From: Catenulispora sp.
GTDB lineage: Bacteria; Actinomycetota; Actinomycetes; Streptomycetales; Catenulisporaceae
NCBI GenBank assembly: GCA_013361685.1
Contig: JABFXP010000043.1
Coordinates: 1-35,737, forward strand
Direction of reading: 5' to 3'
DNA: 35,737 nt
Shown here: positions 24,250 to 32,893 of the stretch, piece after piece
How positions within the stretch are numbered: the stretch's first letter is position 1
Layout of the letters: the number at the start of each line of letters is the position of its first letter
The notes under the pieces: model-generated
Told to the model about the DNA's origin: nothing
The model's database searches: none
Seen by the model: the letters and a program-made list of their open reading frames with translations, nothing else
Made by a program: the position numbers and the translations under genes

Positions 24250-25002
24250 ATGGCGAAGACCCTCGCCGTAGCCCCTAACCCCGAAGACTCGGCTCGTTCT
24301 CTCAACACCTTCGACTTCCACGGCCACCAGGCCGCCGTCTTCACCGACGACCGCGGCCACTGGATCTTCCCGAAGCAGATCTCCGGCTTCATGGGGATCG
24401 ACGCCGAGAACCAGCGCAAGCGCATCCTGCGAAACCACTGGTCAGAGGGCTGGACCGCCACCATGGCGGTCCAGGTCCCCGGAGACACGCAAGCCCGTGA
24501 GCACTTTCTGCTGCACCAGCGGCGCCTGCCGATGTGGCTCGGCTCCATCACCACCAGCAACATCAAGGACCGCTCCACTCGGGCCCGCGTCGAGGAGCAC
24601 CAGACCGAGTTCGCTGACGCGCTCGCCGACTACCTGACCAAGGGCGTGGCGATCAACCCGCGCGCAGCAGTTGGTGATGACCTCGACGTCATCGAGGGGA
24701 TGGTGCGGGCGATCCGGGCCGACCGCCGCCGCCTTGCTGCCGTGGAAGAGGCCCAGGTGGCACTCGCTGCGAAGGTCGATGCGATCGAAGGACGTCACGG
24801 CTGGTTCACCGCGCTGGCTCACGCCAAGCTGCACGACCACAGCACAGAGCGCAGTTATCTGTCGCGTGTCGGGAGCAAGGCGTCCGCCATCTGCCGAGCC
24901 CTCGGCATAAAGCCTCACCCCCGTGAGGACGCAACGTTCGGCACCGTGAACACCTACCCGGTGCACGTGCTGGAGCAGGCGTTCGCGGAGGTGACTCCGT
25001 GA
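24250..25002 (+). CDS. P22-type (P22_AR_N-like) phage antirepressor
   Basis: NTFDFHGHQAAVFTDDRGHWIFPKQISGFMGIDAENQRKRILRNHWSEGWTATM... Confidence 0.82.
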   Translation: MAKTLAVAPNPEDSARSLNTFDFHGHQAAVFTDDRGHWIFPKQISGFMGIDAENQRKRILRNHWSEGWTATMAVQVPGDTQAREHFLLHQRRLPMWLGSITTSNIKDRSTRARVEEHQTEFADALADYLTKGVAINPRAAVGDDLDVIEGMVRAIRADRRRLAAVEEAQVALAAKVDAIEGRHGWFTALAHAKLHDHSTERSYLSRVGSKASAICRALGIKPHPREDATFGTVNTYPVHVLEQAFAEVTP

Positions 25003-25343
25003 ACGCCACCGCTGCCCCCCTCCCGGGCATGCCCGAACCGCCCGTCCCACCCGCGGTACAGCGCGCCGCCGACTACGAGACGTGGGTCGCCGCCGTCCGC
25101 CCGGCGTTCGAGAAGGCCGCCGCGACCGGCGAGACCTTCACCGCCTACGAGATCGCCCACGCCAACGACTTGCCCGAGCCGCCCGACTCCGCCCACCACT
25201 GGGGCCGCTTGATGACCCTCCTCCGCGAAGAGGGCTGGATACGGCACGCCGGATGGACCTGCTCACCCCGCCCCACCACCCACCAGAGCGGTGTGCGCAC
25301 CTGGCGCGGCACCCCGGCCGCCATGCAGGGGAGGGCAGCGTGA
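24999..25343 (+). CDS. hypothetical protein
   Basis: GTG start overlapping the upstream stop; AYEIAHANDLPEPPDSAHHWGRLMTLLREEGWIRHAG winged-helix-like. Confidence 0.65.
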   Translation: MNATAAPLPGMPEPPVPPAVQRAADYETWVAAVRPAFEKAAATGETFTAYEIAHANDLPEPPDSAHHWGRLMTLLREEGWIRHAGWTCSPRPTTHQSGVRTWRGTPAAMQGRAA

Positions 25344-25561
25344 GCGCCGACGACTTCGACATCGCCCGCTTCAAAGCGCTCTGCGCCCACCTCGGCATCG
25401 AGACCCACGTCGTCACCGACACGTTCGGCCGACAGGACGTGCAGATCGACCGGGACGGCCTCAACAAGCTCATCGCCGCCGGCCTGCTTCCCGAAGACCC
25501 CACCACCCTGCCCGGCTGGGCTGAGACGGTCAGGCGGCACCGAGAAGGCGGTGCCGCATGA
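25340..25561 (+). CDS. hypothetical protein
   Basis: GTG start; VSADDFDIARFKALCAHLGIETHVVTDTFGRQDVQIDRDGLNKLIAAGLL. Confidence 0.6.
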   Translation: MSADDFDIARFKALCAHLGIETHVVTDTFGRQDVQIDRDGLNKLIAAGLLPEDPTTLPGWAETVRRHREGGAA

Positions 25562-26001
25562 CCGCCCCGTACCGGGTCCTCGTCACCGGCAGCCGGGACT
25601 GGCCCTCCTACGACGTCGTCTGGCTCGCCCTGGACGCCGCGTTCTGCCAGGCCGCCAACGCCCGGCGCGTGCTGACCGTCGTCCACGGCGCATGCCCCAC
25701 CGGCGCCGACGCGCACACCGTCGACTGGGCCACCCACATGATCGCCCGCGACCTGCCCGTCAAGGTCGAGCCGCACCCCGCCAAGGGCCACCCCACCCAG
25801 AACTTCGGGCCCTGGCCCGGCGCCGGCCCCCGCCGCAACCGCTACATGGTCAGCCTCGGCGCCAACCTGTGCCTCGCGTTCCTCGGCCCCTGCACCCGCC
25901 CCAACTGCCGCCAACCCGGCCCCCACGACTCCCACGGCGCCAGCGGATGCGCCGACCTCGCCCGAACCGCCGGAATCCCGGTCAAGGAGATCCGTCCGTG
26001 A
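25558..26001 (+). CDS. SLOG-family protein (YspA/DUF2493-like)
   Basis: RVLVTGSRDWPSYDVVWLALDAAF...LTVVHGACPTGADAHTVDWA. Confidence 0.88.
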   Translation: MTAPYRVLVTGSRDWPSYDVVWLALDAAFCQAANARRVLTVVHGACPTGADAHTVDWATHMIARDLPVKVEPHPAKGHPTQNFGPWPGAGPRRNRYMVSLGANLCLAFLGPCTRPNCRQPGPHDSHGASGCADLARTAGIPVKEIRP

Positions 26002-26114
26002 CCCCTGAGCAGCGTCTCGCCCTGACCGCCGCGGCCCTCAGCGCCGCCGGCCTGCTCCTCATCGGCCTCGCCGTACTCGCCGCGGGCCGTGAGCACCGCC
26101 GGGAGGGGCCGTGA
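25998..26114 (+). CDS. small membrane peptide (38 aa)
   Basis: GTG start overlapping the upstream stop; TPEQRLALTAAALSAAGLLLIGLAVLAAGREHRREGP. Confidence 0.5.
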   Translation: MTPEQRLALTAAALSAAGLLLIGLAVLAAGREHRREGP

Positions 26115-26332
26115 ACGTCTGGTACGTCGCCGCCTTCCTCGCCGGCGCCCTCGCCCCCAACGGCGCTCGCCGCGCCTACCGGGCCGCCATCGCCTGGGCC
26201 ACCCGCCACACGCCCCCGGCCCCACTCCAGGCCCCGCACCCCGACCCCGCCGACACACGGTGCGGCACCGACGCCGACCTGCTCCAGCGGTGCAACGACA
26301 TGTGGAACCGCAGCCCGGAAGGAGAACAGTGA
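26111..26332 (+). CDS. small membrane-anchored protein
   Basis: MNVWYVAAFLAGALAPNGARRAYRAAIAWATRH. Confidence 0.6.
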   Translation: MNVWYVAAFLAGALAPNGARRAYRAAIAWATRHTPPAPLQAPHPDPADTRCGTDADLLQRCNDMWNRSPEGEQ

Positions 26333-27069
26333 CCACCGCCACCGACCGCCGATACCTCAACCGCAAGCAGCGGGAACTCAACACCCTCCGCGGTATCCCC
26401 AACCGCGTTGACGCCACCGAAGCCCGGGCCCGGCTGCTGGAGTACCGCAAGACCAAGGGCTGGGTCGACATCGCCGCGGCCACCGGATGCAGCGCCTGCC
26501 ACCTCCGGCACATCGTCTCCGGCAGGACGCAGACCATCAACCGGGCAACCCACAACAAGATCTTCAACGCCAGGCTGGCCCCAGCCCCAACTCGCGGCCT
26601 CTACATCGACGCCACCGGCACCCGCCGCCGCGTCCAAGCCCTCCAGGCCATCGGGCGATCCCAGCAGTTCATCGCCGAAGCCGCCAACACCACCCAGCAC
26701 CGCATCAACGTCATCACCCTCGGCGCACCCCGCGTCCGCCAGAAAGTCGCCGACAAGATCGCGGCAGCATACGAACAACTCGCCCACCAGCCCGTACCGG
26801 ACAACCACTTCACCCGCCGCGTCCGCCGGCACGCAGCCGCCCAAGGCTGGCACGGCCCCGACTTCTGGGACGACGTCGACCGCATCGACGACCCCGACTT
26901 CAACCCCGACGCCACCATCCCCCGGGCCCGGCAGGTCGCCGAAGACGCCCGCTGGCTCCTCGACGGCGGCCTCCACCGCGACCACATCGCACAACGCCTC
27001 GGCGTGTCCCGCTTCTACATCGACAAGGCCCTCCGCGAACACCCCGACGCAGGGACGGTGGCGGCGTGA
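26331..27069 (+). CDS. multi-HTH protein (tandem helix-turn-helix modules)
   Basis: In-frame GTG in ORF 26089..27069; two related HTH segments plus LGVSRFYIDKALREH; exact start uncertain by one codon. Confidence 0.7.
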
Positions 27070-27365
27070 GCAGCGAGGCCGCGGTCGAAGCCTGCCGCCA
27101 ACTACGGGAACTCACCGCGGACGGCTACCCCGTCAACTGGCTCGCCCGGCAGACCCACACCGCACCCAGCACCCTCTACGCCATCCGCGCCGGACAACGC
27201 CAGTTCATCCACTGGACCGTCGCCGAAGTCATCGACGACGCCTACCGCACCCTCCACGGCACCGACCCCACCACCCGCGGCCTCACCCATGGGGCCATCG
27301 GAACCGCACTCCTCACCGCCGGCCGCAACGGCTGGACCAGCACCCGAGAGGAGGTGACGACGTGA
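27066..27365 (+). CDS. small HTH protein related to the upstream multi-HTH gene
   Basis: GTG start; ELTADGYPVNWLARQTHTAPSTLYAIRAGQRQFIHWTVAEVIDDAYRTL. Confidence 0.65.
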   Translation: MSSEAAVEACRQLRELTADGYPVNWLARQTHTAPSTLYAIRAGQRQFIHWTVAEVIDDAYRTLHGTDPTTRGLTHGAIGTALLTAGRNGWTSTREEVTT

Positions 27366-27466
27366 TCGCACGCATCTGGTGGCCGTAGGAGACCGCCCCG
27401 ACCGCGGGGCCGTGACCGCGGGATTCGGCCACGGCCCCACCCACCATCCCACCCCAAGGAGACAAC

Positions 27467-27853
27467 GTGTCCTACCCCGAACTGCTCACCGCCGACGAGA
27501 AGCTCGCCGACGCCAAGAAGCGCCTCAACATCCCCCGCATCGTCGTCATCTGCGGCAGTACGCGCTTCTGGCAGGAGATGGCCGACGCCGCCTGGAACGA
27601 GACCGTCGTCGGCCGGATCGTCGTCAAGCCCGACGTCGACATGAAGCGTCCCGGCGCCGTCTACACGGACGCCCAGGCCGTCAAGACCGACCTCGACGAG
27701 TTGCACCGCGCCAAGATCCGCCTCGCCGACGAGGTCTTGATCGTCAACCCCGGCGGCTACGTGGGTCAGTCCACCACCGCCGAAATCGCATACGCGCGCG
27801 AGCTGGGCAAGCCCGTCCGGTTCACCCACCCCGAAGCCGACCCCGCCGCATGA
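27467..27853 (+). CDS. nucleoside 2-deoxyribosyltransferase-like protein
   Basis: RIVVICGSTRFWQEMADAAWNETVVGRIV...LADEVLIVNPGGYVGQSTTAEIAYARELGKPV. Confidence 0.8.
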   Translation: MSYPELLTADEKLADAKKRLNIPRIVVICGSTRFWQEMADAAWNETVVGRIVVKPDVDMKRPGAVYTDAQAVKTDLDELHRAKIRLADEVLIVNPGGYVGQSTTAEIAYARELGKPVRFTHPEADPAA

Positions 27854-27898
27854 CAGCCGCCGGCCCGGGGCGACGGGACCGGGCCGGCACAGCACAAA

Positions 27899-27921
27899 GC
27901 CCCGCGGGGATGCCGCGGGGC
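27899..27921. terminator. hairpin between convergent genes
   Basis: GCCCCGCGG ggatg CCGCGGGGC, 9 bp; another GC hairpin just upstream. Confidence 0.6.
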
Positions 27922-27945
27922 CGGAGATGAGGAGGAAGGGTGAGG

Positions 27946-28203
27946 TCAGGACTCGGCCGGCGGCTCATCCTCGGGCGCCACAACTTTGCGAACCCGACGA
28001 CCAGGATCCGGCGCGATCTTCGCGATCCACTCCCGCGTGAGGCCCGACCAGCGGGCCATGTCGGAGGGGCCGATTCCGTCTGCGCGCGCCTGCACGAGCA
28101 GGGCACGCAGTTCCCCGTCGGCACGCTCAAAGGCTTCCTTGGCCCGTGCGCGCTTCCGGGCCGCAGCCCTGATCTCGGTGGCGACTTCTTCCATGCCGCT
28201 CAT
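27946..28203 (-). CDS. small HTH-like regulator (85 aa)
   Basis: MSGMEEVATEIRAAARKRARAKEAFERADGELRALLVQARADGIGPSDMARWSGLTREWIAKIAPDP; internal ATG favoured. Confidence 0.6.
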   Translation of the reverse strand: MSGMEEVATEIRAAARKRARAKEAFERADGELRALLVQARADGIGPSDMARWSGLTREWIAKIAPDPGRRVRKVVAPEDEPPAES

Positions 28204-28207
28204 GATG

Positions 28208-28272
28208 CCATGCGCGAACACCGTTCCGCTATCCATGCGCGAACACCACTCGCGAACGGCGTATGCGAACGG
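28208..28272. promoter_or_regulatory. GCGAAC repeat array upstream of the minus-strand regulator
   Basis: GCGAAC at 28214, 28239, 28252, 28265; first two within CCATGCGCGAACACC direct repeats. Confidence 0.6.
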
Positions 28273-28374
28273 TATTCTCATCTCTGGGTCGGCGGAGACG
28301 CCGAACTGAAGCCCCCCTAGGGGCCTGGTTCCACGCGCCCGAAACCCACCCATCTCCACACCGAAAGAAGATCA

Positions 28375-29193
28375 ATGGCCGTCTCCAAGCGTCTGCGCTA
28401 CGAGATCCTCCGGCGCGACAACCACGCCTGCCGCTACTGCGGCGCCACGGCGCCCGACGCCAAGCTCAACGTCGACCACGTCATCCCGCAGGCGCTCGGC
28501 GGCACCGACACCCCCACCAACCTCGTCACCGCCTGCGCCGACTGCAACGCCGGCAAAACCAGCAGCATGCCGAACGCCGAGGTCGTGGCCGACGTCGACC
28601 AGCAGGCATTCCGCAATGCAGCCGAATCACTGGAGAAGCAGAGGGCGCGCCTGACCGACCACCTGTGGAGGGGTGGCTACCCGCCCCAGTGGGGACCGGC
28701 CGAGGTCGAGCGCCACGCCGTCGAGCTGGCGTGGAGCTACGCCTGGGCCGTCGCCTCCGATGGCGGTTCGCCCAGCCACGAGCAGTACGCGGCCTTCATC
28801 GCCAGGAGCGCCGAACTCTTCGGACGGGGCCACTCCGTTGCCGAGGTTGCTTGCGCCGCCGTCGATGCTGGCAGGCGGCTGCGCTCTTACCCCACTTGGG
28901 GACTGACCGCAGCCGACATGCGACACTCGCCGATTTCCGGTGAGCTGTACAGCAGGATCGACGGCGCCTATGACGCCTGGCTCGCCGAATGGCGACGAAC
29001 CGGCGCCCCGGACCCGAACCAACGGCGCATGGACCTCTGCAAGGGACTCCTGATCTCGGCAGCCCGCGAAGGCTGCAGCCGTCAGGCCCTGCTTATCGGC
29101 GCACGAATGGCTGGAGCCCGAAACAGCTATTGCGTAGACGACTACGCCCTTGCGATCGAAGCCGAAGGCGTGCCCGCAGGCGGTGAGCACTGA
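28375..29193 (+). CDS. HNH endonuclease-domain protein
   Basis: RYEILRRDNHACRYCGATAPDAKLNVDHVIPQALGGTDTPTNLVTACADCNAGKTSS. Confidence 0.9.
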   Translation: MAVSKRLRYEILRRDNHACRYCGATAPDAKLNVDHVIPQALGGTDTPTNLVTACADCNAGKTSSMPNAEVVADVDQQAFRNAAESLEKQRARLTDHLWRGGYPPQWGPAEVERHAVELAWSYAWAVASDGGSPSHEQYAAFIARSAELFGRGHSVAEVACAAVDAGRRLRSYPTWGLTAADMRHSPISGELYSRIDGAYDAWLAEWRRTGAPDPNQRRMDLCKGLLISAAREGCSRQALLIGARMAGARNSYCVDDYALAIEAEGVPAGGEH

Positions 29194-30248
29194 TGGCCCG
29201 CGGCCACGGCCGGATCCTCACCTCCATCTGGGAGGACGCCGACTTCCTGGCACTCGACGAGCATCAGCAGCGGCTCTACCTGTTCCTCATCTCGCAGCCG
29301 AACCTCAACCACGCTGGCCTACTGGACCTGACCTTGCGCCGCTGGTCCCGGAAGGCCGCCGGCCTGTCCGTCGCCACGTTGGACAAGATCCTCACCGGGC
29401 TGGAACAGGCGCGCTTCGTCGTCGTCGATGACGACACCGAGGAACTGCTGATCCGCTCGTTTGTCCGCAACGACGGCGTGTGGCGCATGCCGAAGGTGAT
29501 GGGCGCCATGGTGAGCGGCGCCTTGGAGATCTCGTCGCCGAAGCTGCGCCTGGCGCTGCTCGCCGAGATGGATCGGATCCCGCTGGACGAACTCAGCGAC
29601 GAGCCGACGAAGACGACGCGCGGCGAAGGCCCGTCGATCCGGGCACAGATCGCCGAGCACATTGAGACCCTCCGCCGGGCCTTCGGGAACCCGGACCCGG
29701 ACCCCTCGCGAGGGGGTTCGGCAACCCCCTCCGGAACCCCTTCGGGAACCCCCTCCGATACCCCTGCCGAAGGGGGTCGGGAAGGCTCTACGCGCGGGCG
29801 CGCGGGCGCACACGTGCGCGCGGCCCCTACCCCTGCCCCTGCCCCTGCCCTTTCCCCTACCCCTGACCCCCTGCCGTCTGTGGTTGAGGTGGGTGGAGAA
29901 AGCTCAGGTAGTAGCGAGCTGGCCATCGTGCGGTCTGACGACCGCCCCACCTTCGATGCTCCGATCGACATCGACGGCTTCAAGCTCACCGACTCGATGC
30001 GCCGCTGGGCACTCGACACCTTCGGGCCCGGCCTCGACATCGACTACGAGACCGCCCAGTTCCTCGACCACTTCCGCGCCAACGGCAGCCGCCGCCCCAA
30101 CTGGCCCGCCGAGTGGCAGAAGTGGATTCGCCGGAGCGCCAAGTTCGCTTCCGAGCGCGCCAACCGGCCCCCGCTCCGTGCCGTTTCCGGTGGCCACACG
30201 CCCTACCGCAACCCCGACGACCAATCCGTCTACGACGAGAGCTGGTGA
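29193..30248 (+). CDS. phage replication initiator-like protein (N-terminal winged helix, low-complexity linker)
   Basis: RILTSIWEDADFLALDEHQQRLYLFLISQPNLNHAGLLDLTLRRWSRKA; directly upstream of helicase loader and helicase. Confidence 0.75.
   Translation: MARGHGRILTSIWEDADFLALDEHQQRLYLFLISQPNLNHAGLLDLTLRRWSRKAAGLSVATLDKILTGLEQARFVVVDDDTEELLIRSFVRNDGVWRMPKVMGAMVSGALEISSPKLRLALLAEMDRIPLDELSDEPTKTTRGEGPSIRAQIAEHIETLRRAFGNPDPDPSRGGSATPSGTPSGTPSDTPAEGGREGSTRGRAGAHVRAAPTPAPAPALSPTPDPLPSVVEVGGESSGSSELAIVRSDDRPTFDAPIDIDGFKLTDSMRRWALDTFGPGLDIDYETAQFLDHFRANGSRRPNWPAEWQKWIRRSAKFASERANRPPLRAVSGGHTPYRNPDDQSVYDESW
29724..29771. repeat. four 12-nt iteron-like tandem repeats within the initiator gene
   Basis: ACCCCCTCCGGA ACCCCTTCGGGA ACCCCCTCCGAT ACCCCTGCCGAA. 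Confidence 0.75.
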
Positions 30249-30251
30249 CCC

Positions 30252-30971
30252 GTGCAGTACGTTCCGCCGCTGAACCCGCGGCTCTACCCCAACCTCGACA
30301 AGCTCCTCGCCGCCCGCGACCGCACCCTCGACTGGCTCAACAGCAGCGACGACCCCGACAGTGAACCCAACATCGCCCGCCTGTCGCTGACCGAGGCCGT
30401 GAAGATCATCCCGATCAGGTTCCAGGCGGCCGTGCCCACCGAGCCGGCGGTGCGCGCCTGGGTCGATGCTGTCGCCGACGCGGCCCGTACCGAGCAGGTG
30501 CAGCGGGGCGCGTACCTCGCCAGCGTCAACCACGGCCCCTCCCTGGTGCTCCTCGGCCCGACCGGCGTCGGCAAGACCTACGAGGCTTACGGCGCCGTCC
30601 GCGACATCGCCGTCACGGGTGTCGTTGCCCGCTGGACGGTGACGACCGCCGCCGACCTGTACGCGGCGCTGCGGCCCCGGCACGGCATCGACTCGGAGGC
30701 CGAGTTCGCGAAGTACCGCAACGCCCGGCTGCTGCTGATCGACGATCTCGGCGCGGAGCGGAAACCGACGGAGTTCACCGAGGAGATCAACTTCCGGCTG
30801 GTCAATCACCGGTACGAACACCAGCTCCCCACCCTGTTCACGTCGAACGTGGGCGCCGCCGAACTGGCCCAGCGTCTCGGTGACCGCGTCACCTCCCGAC
30901 TCGCCGAGATGTGCCAGCGCGTCTCCATGAAGGGCAGCGACAAGCGCCGCAGCAACGGGGAGGCGGCGTGA
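30252..30971 (+). CDS. DnaC/IstB-like helicase loader ATPase
   Basis: SLVLLGPTGVGKTYEAYGAVRDIA; RLLLIDDLGAERKPTEFTEEINFRLVNHRYEHQLPTLFTSNV. Confidence 0.9.
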   Translation: MQYVPPLNPRLYPNLDKLLAARDRTLDWLNSSDDPDSEPNIARLSLTEAVKIIPIRFQAAVPTEPAVRAWVDAVADAARTEQVQRGAYLASVNHGPSLVLLGPTGVGKTYEAYGAVRDIAVTGVVARWTVTTAADLYAALRPRHGIDSEAEFAKYRNARLLLIDDLGAERKPTEFTEEINFRLVNHRYEHQLPTLFTSNVGAAELAQRLGDRVTSRLAEMCQRVSMKGSDKRRSNGEAA

Positions 30972-31249
30972 CGTACCGGCCGTCTGATCACGGCACCGAA
31001 CACGCGGGCCGCCTGATTGCTGTTGTCCGCAACAACCTCACCCCGGCCGAGATCAGCGACCTCATCGCCAACCGGCATGAACCGTGGGAGCGGTACGTAT
31101 ACGCCGCCTACGCCCACAGCAACCCGGCCCTCATCTCCGGCTCCTGTCTCCGCGAAGCCATCGACGCCTACCTCGACCCCGGACCGGGCCCCGGCGGCAC
31201 GTCCGCCTACGGCCAAGACCTCAACGCCAGCAAGGAGACCAGCGCGTGA
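30968..31249 (+). CDS. hypothetical protein
   Basis: GTG coupled start; VTYRPSDHGTEHAGRLIAVVRNNLTPAEISDLIANRHEPWERYVYAAYAHS. Confidence 0.65.
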   Translation: MTYRPSDHGTEHAGRLIAVVRNNLTPAEISDLIANRHEPWERYVYAAYAHSNPALISGSCLREAIDAYLDPGPGPGGTSAYGQDLNASKETSA

Positions 31250-32619
31250 CCACGGACACGGACCTGTGGGCTGCCGACGAGGCTCTCGCCGAGACTGACG
31301 TCGCCGGCCTGCCGCGTGCCCTCGACGCCGAACGTGTCGTCGCCGCGTCCGCCATGGCCCGCCCCGAAATCATCGACGAGCTCGCCGCCGAGTTCGACCC
31401 CGCCGACTTCTCCAGCGACGGCTACCGGTGGGTCTGGTACGCCGTCGAGGAAATCCGCACCAGCCTCGGCCAGGGCGAGATCCGCTGGCACGCCGTCGAC
31501 CGCCAACTGCAGGCGTGGCGTGCCGACGGGCGCCTGCCGATCCTGCCCCCCACCGGCCCCCAGTTGCAGGAGCTGTACGACCACGCCCAGCCCGGCGCCG
31601 CCGCCTACTACGCCGGGAAGATCACCAAAGCTGCGATTGCCGCCCGCATCGTCCACCTCGGCCACGACGCCCGCCTCAAAGGCACCTCGCCGGCGTTCGA
31701 CGAAGACCGCGACATCGCCGACCTCCAGGCCCAGCTCGACAACATCGTCCGTCCCCACTGCGAGACGAAGACCACGCTCATCGGCGACCTGTGGGCCGGC
31801 GCCCTCACCGAAGCCATCACCCCGCCCACCATCCAAGACCGCATCCCCACAGGCCTCATGGACCTCGACCACCTGCTGTCCGGCGGGTGGACAGGCGGCC
31901 AACTCGTCGTCATCGGCGCCCGCCCCGCGATCGGGAAAACCACCGTCGCCATCGGACTCGCCCGCGCCGCCGCCATCCACAACAGCATCTGCACCCTCGT
32001 GGACAGCCTGGAGATGAGCGAGAAGGAACTCGGCCGGCTCGTCCTATCCGCCGAGGCGCGCATCCCGCTGCACCACATCAAGCAGGGCATCGCCGACGAC
32101 GCAGCACTGGCCCGCGCCGCGACCCTCACCGAAAAGATCCTCGCGTCGCCACTCCACATCGACGAAAACCCCGACCTCACCCTGCCCCGGCTCCGCGCGC
32201 AAGTCCGGCACCTCACCCGCACCGCGAACCTGCGGCTCGTCATCGTCGACTACCTGCAGCTCATGACCGCGCCCAAGGCCGAGAACCGGCAGGGCGAAGT
32301 CGCGAAGCTGTCGCGCGGCTTGAAGCTCCTGGCCAAGGAGTTCGGGATCACCGTGATCATCCTGGCGCAGCTCAACCGCGGCCCCGAACACCGGCAGGAC
32401 AAGCGCCCCACCAAGTCCGACCTGCGCGAATCCGGCGCGATTGAGCAAGACGCCGACATCGTGCTGCTCCTCCACCGCGAAGACGCCTACGACAAGGAAT
32501 CGCCGCGGGCCGGCGAGATCGACCTGATCGTCGACAAGCACCGCGGAGGACACCCAGCGACGATCACCGCCGCCGCGCAACTCCACTACAGCCGTGTAGT
32601 CGACCTGGCGCAGACGTGA
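31246..32619 (+). CDS. dnaB: replicative DNA helicase (DnaB family)
   Basis: IPTGLMDLDHLLSGGWTGGQLVVIGARPAIGKTTVAIGLARAAA; RLVIVDYLQLMTAPK; VIILAQLNRGPEHRQDKRPTKSDLRESGAIEQDADIVLLLHRED. Confidence 0.95.
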   Translation: MTTDTDLWAADEALAETDVAGLPRALDAERVVAASAMARPEIIDELAAEFDPADFSSDGYRWVWYAVEEIRTSLGQGEIRWHAVDRQLQAWRADGRLPILPPTGPQLQELYDHAQPGAAAYYAGKITKAAIAARIVHLGHDARLKGTSPAFDEDRDIADLQAQLDNIVRPHCETKTTLIGDLWAGALTEAITPPTIQDRIPTGLMDLDHLLSGGWTGGQLVVIGARPAIGKTTVAIGLARAAAIHNSICTLVDSLEMSEKELGRLVLSAEARIPLHHIKQGIADDAALARAATLTEKILASPLHIDENPDLTLPRLRAQVRHLTRTANLRLVIVDYLQLMTAPKAENRQGEVAKLSRGLKLLAKEFGITVIILAQLNRGPEHRQDKRPTKSDLRESGAIEQDADIVLLLHREDAYDKESPRAGEIDLIVDKHRGGHPATITAAAQLHYSRVVDLAQT

Positions 32620-32876
32620 ACGCCATCACCGCGGACGACATCGCCGCACTCAAAGCCGACGGCGACCTCCGCCAGTTCATTGCCGACCTCACTGCCAACC
32701 GGCCCACCAGCCAAGTGGCCGCCCCGCCCGCCATCGGCAGTGCGCACACAGCTGGCCACCGGCCCGGCGCCTGGCCCGCCGGAACCCGACCCGCCGGCCC
32801 CAACACGTGCAGCCCCGACTGCACCTGCTCCCTCGCACCCACCCGCCACCTCCGCGTTTTCCCGCCCGCTGCCTGA
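32616..32876 (+). CDS. hypothetical protein with C-terminal PTRHLRVFPPAA tail
   Basis: Start overlaps the helicase stop. Confidence 0.55.
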   Translation: MNAITADDIAALKADGDLRQFIADLTANRPTSQVAAPPAIGSAHTAGHRPGAWPAGTRPAGPNTCSPDCTCSLAPTRHLRVFPPAA

Positions 32877-32893
32877 CCCGGAAGAAGGCCCCA

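Noticed and set aside
29701-29871. CRISPR array
   Set aside because: Repeats are 12-nt and 6-nt tandem units without spacers and lie in a coding linker
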